A stretch of DNA of 64,000 nucleotides from Evansella sp. AB-P1 (lineage in GTDB: Bacteria > Bacillota > Bacilli > Bacillales > Salisediminibacteriaceae), in the NCBI RefSeq assembly GCF_029688925.1, contig NZ_JARUKY010000014.1, positions 1 through 64,000 of the forward strand, read 5' to 3'. Below the pieces are notes generated by a model. It was given only the letters and a program-made list of their open reading frames with translations. It had not been told where the DNA came from and did not search any database. Positions 61,896 through 64,000 of the stretch are shown in pieces (within the stretch, counting starts at the first letter, position 1; each line of letters starts with the position of its first letter). Made by a program: the position numbers and the translations under genes.

Positions 61896-62096
61896 TTAAA
61901 AAGGAAGACTATTTTCCATTTCTTCAATGGCCATTTTAGCAATCGATACATAATTATCAGTTTGAACAGCAAAGCGTAACCGTTTTGTAAGTGGAGATAT
62001 TAATTGAGCTGTTTTCCTATTCATCAATAAGTTATCTGGAATACTACCAATTGACTGGAACATCTTTATTAATTCTCTTTGAACAATTTCTGCCAT
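61896..62096 (-). CDS. Small hypothetical protein
   Basis: A 66-residue, probably helical protein starting MAEIVQRELIKMFQSIGSIP. The ATG at 62096 is preceded by GGAAGTGTTTA. It overlaps, out of frame, the end of a 37-codon frame (62157-62044, MDDEETRLMLLALEQTMEVF), which may be an upstream partner or the 5' part of one gene broken by a frameshift. No family is recognised. Confidence 0.4.
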   Translation of the reverse strand: MAEIVQRELIKMFQSIGSIPDNLLMNRKTAQLISPLTKRLRFAVQTDNYVSIAKMAIEEMENSLPF

Positions 62097-62166
62097 TAAA
62101 CACTTCCATTGTCTGCTCCAACGCTAAAAGCATTAACCGAGTTTCTTCATCATCCATTATCCAAGG

Positions 62167-62190
62167 GAAATTCGTGGGGACGGTTCTCCT
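62167..62190. repeat. GGGACGGTTCT repeat half
   Basis: TTCGTGGGGACGGTTCTCCT GAG: a single arm between the small hypothetical gene and the flavin oxidoreductase gene. Confidence 0.65.
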
Positions 62191-62331
62191 GAGTTATATT
62201 TACAAATTCCCTTAATAAACAGGTAGTCTCCATAAAATAAAACATCCATGTATTCCTAGGGGAGAAAGGTCGTTGCTCCAATTTCCCGTAGAAAGTTTCC
62301 TCTCTCCCCAATCCCAGGTCCCTTTCTCCAA

Positions 62332-63459
62332 CTATTTTTTTACAACTGGGAACCATCCAGGTCTATTCATTATTGCTGACCATAGAGCATCAGGTACGAT
62401 TAACCTTTCTTGATCATCTTCTGTTAACGTTGTGGCAATCGAATCTTCTTCACCTGCTGCTACCTTTTCAATCCACTTAGGTTCCACAATAAGTTCACGA
62501 CCTAGTGCAAGGAGTGGTACCCCTGTTTCAAATGATTTATTCACATCGTCCGGTGTATGCAATGATCCTACACCGATAATCGGAACTTTATTCCCAACCC
62601 GTTCATGAATTAATAACACTCTAGATTGTTTATCTTCCTCATCTCTTATAGATCCTTGCCAAAAATCTTGAACGGAGATATGTAAGTAGTCTAAATCTTG
62701 CTCTGCTAACGCATCTACAAATGTTAATGTATCTGCCATTGTTATTCCAGGGTTTTCAACCTCTTCTGGAGAAATTCTATAGCCCACAACAAAAGGATGC
62801 TTAGCAAATTCATTTACTGCACTTTTTACCCTATCAATAACTGCTAACGGAAATGCCATTCTTTTTTCAATCGTACCTCCCCACTGATCTGTTCGACGAT
62901 TGGAGTGTGGAGAAAAAAACTGTTGTATTAAATATGTATTTGCTCCATGGATTTCAACTCCATCAAAACCAGCTTCAATAGCACGTCTCGTTGCATCTCC
63001 AAAAGCTTGAATAATGGTTTCAATTTCTGTCTCAGTTAATGCTCTTGGTGTTACTAACCCAGGTCTTTCCGCAGCAACAGCACTTGCACTTACCGATTGT
63101 CTATCTTCTAATAAATCAGGTGGTGCCATCCTTCCTGCGTGAAAAATTTGCAATATAGCTTTTGCTCCTTCTCCTTTAATTGTATCTGCAAGACGTTTTA
63201 GTCCTGGTATCATTTCATCAGAATCAGCACTTATTTCATTCACGAAACCTTTTCCGTCTCTCGTGACGTAAGCAACAGCAGTGATAACTGCCCCTACACC
63301 ACCAGAACGTTCTTTATAATATGGCAGCTCTTCATCACTCACAATGCCGTTTTCTTTTGATGCAAAATTCGTCATTGGTGCCATTAATATACGATTTTTT
63401 ATACGAACACCACTTTTAAATGTAAACTCCTCAAATATTGGTTGGTATTTGGAATTCAA
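62332..63459 (-). CDS. NADH:flavin oxidoreductase (Old Yellow Enzyme family)
   Basis: A 375-residue FMN-dependent TIM-barrel oxidoreductase. Signatures: RIKNRILMAPMTNFASKENG (FMN binding), AKAILQIFHAGRMAPP, the catalytic pair and substrate site in GFDGVEIHGANTYLIQQFFS, SNRRTDQWGGTIEKRMAF, and a phosphate-binding end IIGVGSLHTPDDV. It probably reduces activated alkenes or related electrophiles. The TTG at 63459 follows TAGGAGGTATTATA. Resemblance to the YqiG/NamA group is general, and no substrate is assigned. Confidence 0.92.
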   Translation of the reverse strand: MNSKYQPIFEEFTFKSGVRIKNRILMAPMTNFASKENGIVSDEELPYYKERSGGVGAVITAVAYVTRDGKGFVNEISADSDEMIPGLKRLADTIKGEGAKAILQIFHAGRMAPPDLLEDRQSVSASAVAAERPGLVTPRALTETEIETIIQAFGDATRRAIEAGFDGVEIHGANTYLIQQFFSPHSNRRTDQWGGTIEKRMAFPLAVIDRVKSAVNEFAKHPFVVGYRISPEEVENPGITMADTLTFVDALAEQDLDYLHISVQDFWQGSIRDEEDKQSRVLLIHERVGNKVPIIGVGSLHTPDDVNKSFETGVPLLALGRELIVEPKWIEKVAAGEEDSIATTLTEDDQERLIVPDALWSAIMNRPGWFPVVKK

Positions 63460-63759
63460 TATAATACCTCCTATTTTTTCTGTATGTTTATACTAAAGAC
63501 TTAAAATTTATTATGCAATTATAATGCTTTTTCATACAACGATATACCCATAACATACTGAATATTGTTTATTATGCTAATCCATTTTATAAGCATATTT
63601 TATTTAATAAAACTCACAATTATTGAAATCTAATGTTTTATAAAAAATGAGATTCACTTTGGTTCCACTTCATTTACCTTTGTTTATAAGTAAAACACTG
63701 CACAAAAAACGTATCTATAAAAGTTAAATCTACATTTCTATTAGCAAGAAATAAGCACA
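63460..63759. other. AT-rich spacer upstream of the flavin oxidoreductase gene
   Basis: No gene, RNA or clear repeat is visible. It should hold the promoter of the oxidoreductase gene. Confidence 0.4.
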
Positions 63760-63802
63760 AAAAAGCCCGACATCCATTTCTAATTATGACGTCGGGCTTT
63801 TT
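63760..63802 (-). terminator. Terminator after the partial gene at the window edge
   Basis: AAAAAGCCCGAC pairs with GTCGGGCTTTTT; symmetrical, usable in both directions. Confidence 0.85.
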
Positions 63803-63881
63803 CATTCTTCATAAATTTTTTCAAAAAATTCACCGACAGAAAACTTAGAGAAATCTTTTTTGCCTATACTATTACCTTCAA

Positions 63882-64000
63882 TTAAAAAGTTTCATCCCTC
63901 GTTTTGATGCTTCCATCCTCCTGCATTTCCACGAAGAATAATCCGTTCACATTTACTTTTAGATCAGTGCGCCCAAAACATTTGAAAACAACATCAAGCG
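63882..64000 (-). CDS. C-terminal part of an unidentified protein (cut by the window end)
   Basis: An open frame entering from the right edge and ending at TAA (63882). It reads LDVVFKCFGRTDLKVNVNGL then FFVEMQEDGSIKTRDETF. The coding quality is good, a terminator follows about 80 nt downstream, and the start lies outside the window. Too short to assign. Confidence 0.6.
   Translation of the reverse strand, partial: LDVVFKCFGRTDLKVNVNGLFFVEMQEDGSIKTRDETF

Overview
The window is an AT-rich chromosomal stretch from a spore-forming member of the Bacillaceae (Firmicutes). The evidence is the strong GGAGG-type ribosome binding sites, frequent GTG/TTG starts, the sporulation genes yhbH and prkA, a gamma-type spore protein, YheC/YheD-type spore proteins and HemAT. 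A run of genes in the order yhbH, prkA, trmL, yhbB, ogt, queG resembles the yhb region of Bacillus subtilis, with other genes inserted. Several proteins are acidic, which would suit a halophilic or alkaliphilic relative of Bacillus, but the species cannot be named from the sequence.

Layout. 1-4.8 kb: xylose isomerase and xylulokinase operon with divergent xylR; a XylR operator and a catabolite site lie between them. 4.8-9.5 kb: HelD, a three-LysM secreted protein and YhbH, with four related hairpin repeats. 10-19 kb: signal peptidase I, PrkA, a bifunctional penicillin-binding protein, membrane proteins, an acyl-CoA thioesterase-like hydrolase and TrmL. 19-24.6 kb: YhbB-like amidase, Ogt, QueG, tRNA-Gly, a short-chain dehydrogenase and an Asn-rich spore protein, with a repeat-rich stretch at 20.5-21.2 kb. 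25-35 kb: GDSL hydrolase, a ParB-like protein, a UbiD-family decarboxylase, a methyltransferase, HemAT, and a yybP-ykoY riboswitch ahead of a P-type cation ATPase. 35-42.3 kb: small membrane proteins, then an oxygen/redox cluster (truncated haemoglobin, Crp/Fnr regulator, PAS-GGDEF-EAL protein, DUF2249, V4R) sharing predicted Fnr boxes, and a MarR gene with a small zinc-ribbon gene and a 36-residue membrane peptide. 42.6-50.2 kb: SEC-C protein, GH1 phospho-glucosidase, TetR with a DUF3995 protein, a PD-(D/E)XK nuclease and gene remnants. 50.2-56.4 kb: a GNAT-Mur ligase fusion, a tandem YheD-YheC ATP-grasp fusion and small helical proteins, two of them paralogous. 56.6-64 kb: CBO0543 protein, YitT protein, transglutaminase-like protein, AraC regulator, DUF2188 protein, cupredoxin lipoprotein and an Old Yellow Enzyme homologue, ending in a partial gene.

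Three points stand out. First, 50.2-56.4 kb pairs two kinds of ATP-dependent amide ligase with small proteins carrying very polar or Cys-rich tails; it looks like an uncharacterised peptide-ligation system, possibly for the spore surface. Second, four promoters at 37.7-40.6 kb carry Fnr-type boxes at nearly identical distances from their -10 elements, which predicts a compact regulon. Third, intergenic hairpin repeats are very abundant, and one family appears to have supplied the stop codons and C-terminal residues of unrelated proteins. No intact transposase, prophage, CRISPR array or rRNA gene was seen.
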